A stretch of DNA of 14,043 nt. Source: JALZHR01 sp036389695. GTDB lineage: Bacteria; Acidobacteriota; Blastocatellia; Pyrinomonadales; Pyrinomonadaceae. Positions 13,711 through 14,043 of this stretch are shown here, piece by piece. A program made the translations under genes and the position numbers. Within the stretch, counting starts at the first letter, position 1. Every line of letters begins with the position of its first letter. The stretch is from positions 1 through 14,043 of the forward strand of contig DASVWG010000308.1 in NCBI GenBank assembly GCA_036389695.1, in the 5' to 3' direction. The notes below the pieces were generated by a model, which was given only the letters and a program-made list of their open reading frames with translations, was not told where the DNA came from and ran no database searches.

Positions 13711-14004
13711 TTTTTTGCCCGTTTTCTCCTGAAACATTCTAAGCATTCTATCGGTTATCATAAAACCGCCGACGACGTTAATCGTCGCGGAAATGACGGC
13801 GACGACGCCTAAGATTGTGCTCACGTTGTCGTGATGCGAGCCAGCCAGCACAATCGAGCCGACCAGCGAAATGCCGGAAATCGCGTTCGTCGCCGACATC
13901 AAAGGCGTGTGCAGCAGCGGCGGCACTTTCGAGATAACCAGATAACCCAGAAACGCCGCCAGCACGAAAACGTAAAGCAGGCTGATGATGGTTTCGTTAT
14001 TCAT
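13693..14004 (-). CDS. pntA2: NAD(P) transhydrogenase alpha subunit, membrane part (alpha-2)
   Basis: A 103-aa membrane protein matching the C-terminal transmembrane domain of PntA, which is encoded separately in many bacteria. It has three hydrophobic helices: ISLLYVFVLAAFLGYLVISK, then ISGISLVGSIVLAG, then ILGVVAVISATINVVGGFMI. Between them lies the conserved VPPLLHTPLMSATNAISG loop. The protein ends TDRMLRMFQ followed by a Lys-rich tail. With PntB it forms the proton channel. The NAD-binding alpha-1 subunit should lie upstream, beyond the right edge. Its last five residues (PVSKT) and stop fall in the last unit of the 21-bp array, so the C-terminal tail may have been altered by the repeat. 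No clear ribosome binding site is seen. Confidence 0.93.
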   Translation of the reverse strand: MNNETIISLLYVFVLAAFLGYLVISKVPPLLHTPLMSATNAISGISLVGSIVLAGSHHDNVSTILGVVAVISATINVVGGFMITDRMLRMFQEKTGKKPVSKT

Positions 14005-14015
14005 ATTCGTGTCAG

Positions 14016-14039
14016 AACCGCCTGCGGTAGCGGGCGGTT
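14016..14039. repeat. GC-rich hairpin, probably part of a larger palindromic element cut by the edge
   Basis: AACCGCC (14016-14022) pairs with GGCGGTT (14033-14039) across a 10-nt loop, 12 bp upstream of the pntA2 start. It has the look of one arm of another short palindromic repeat; the rest would lie outside the window. Confidence 0.55.
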
Positions 14040-14043
14040 TAAG

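Noticed and set aside
13387..13812. Open frame of 141 codons reading heptapeptides through the 21-bp array
   Set aside because: It has no ribosome binding site. Its last 120 bp run antisense through the pntA2 gene, and any frame stays open easily in a 21-bp repeat. Kept as a repeat array, with coding left as a test.

Overview
The window looks like a chromosomal piece of a free-living Gram-negative-type bacterium. The best guess is Acidobacteriota, class Blastocatellia (Pyrinomonadaceae-like). This rests on coding style (many GCG/CGC/GAC/AAA codons, often weak Shine-Dalgarno sites), a DUF6683-type secreted protein, a very large PAS/GAF hybrid kinase and dense short palindromic repeats. It is an inference; no rRNA or marker gene is present.

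Layout. (1) 1-2347 is an accessory island of small proteins. On the minus strand are a Gln-rich protein cut by the window edge and a TPR protein. On the plus strand are a hydrophobic Gly/Phe/Asn-rich protein, a second TPR protein paralogous to the first, and a 75-aa Gln/Met-rich protein. The edge gene and the plus-strand operon have nearly identical promoters of extracytoplasmic-function (ECF) sigma type (GGAAAC-N16-CGATAACT), so they are probably co-regulated. The TPR proteins resemble class II type III secretion chaperones in size and pattern, so a chaperone/substrate set of a divergent export system is possible but unproven. (2) 2593-4152 holds a two-gene unit: an exported DUF6683-like protein and an unrecognised Pro/Asn-rich protein with a charged helical tail, closed by a good intrinsic terminator. 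(3) 4415-8230 is a 1271-aa soluble hybrid histidine kinase. (4) 8463-11789 holds three plus-strand genes: a short-chain dehydrogenase with a membrane anchor, a membrane-anchored SRPBCC protein and a zinc-dependent alcohol dehydrogenase. They look like a stress or detoxification neighbourhood. (5) 11889-14004, on the minus strand, carries the proton-translocating transhydrogenase genes for the alpha-2 membrane subunit and PntB. The rest of pntA should lie just beyond the right edge.

The most striking non-genic feature is that most longer gaps are filled by short palindromic elements (about 75-150 bp, 18-40 bp arms) of at least eight sequence families. One supplies the last codons and stop of the kinase. 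One is flanked by a 16-bp direct repeat. Two copies of one family bracket the first TPR gene. In addition, the pntA2-pntB gap holds a 16-unit tandem array with an exact 21-bp period and no indels, with A-tracts every two helical turns. It overlaps the end of pntA2.

No tRNA, rRNA, CRISPR array, transposase or complete insertion sequence was seen.
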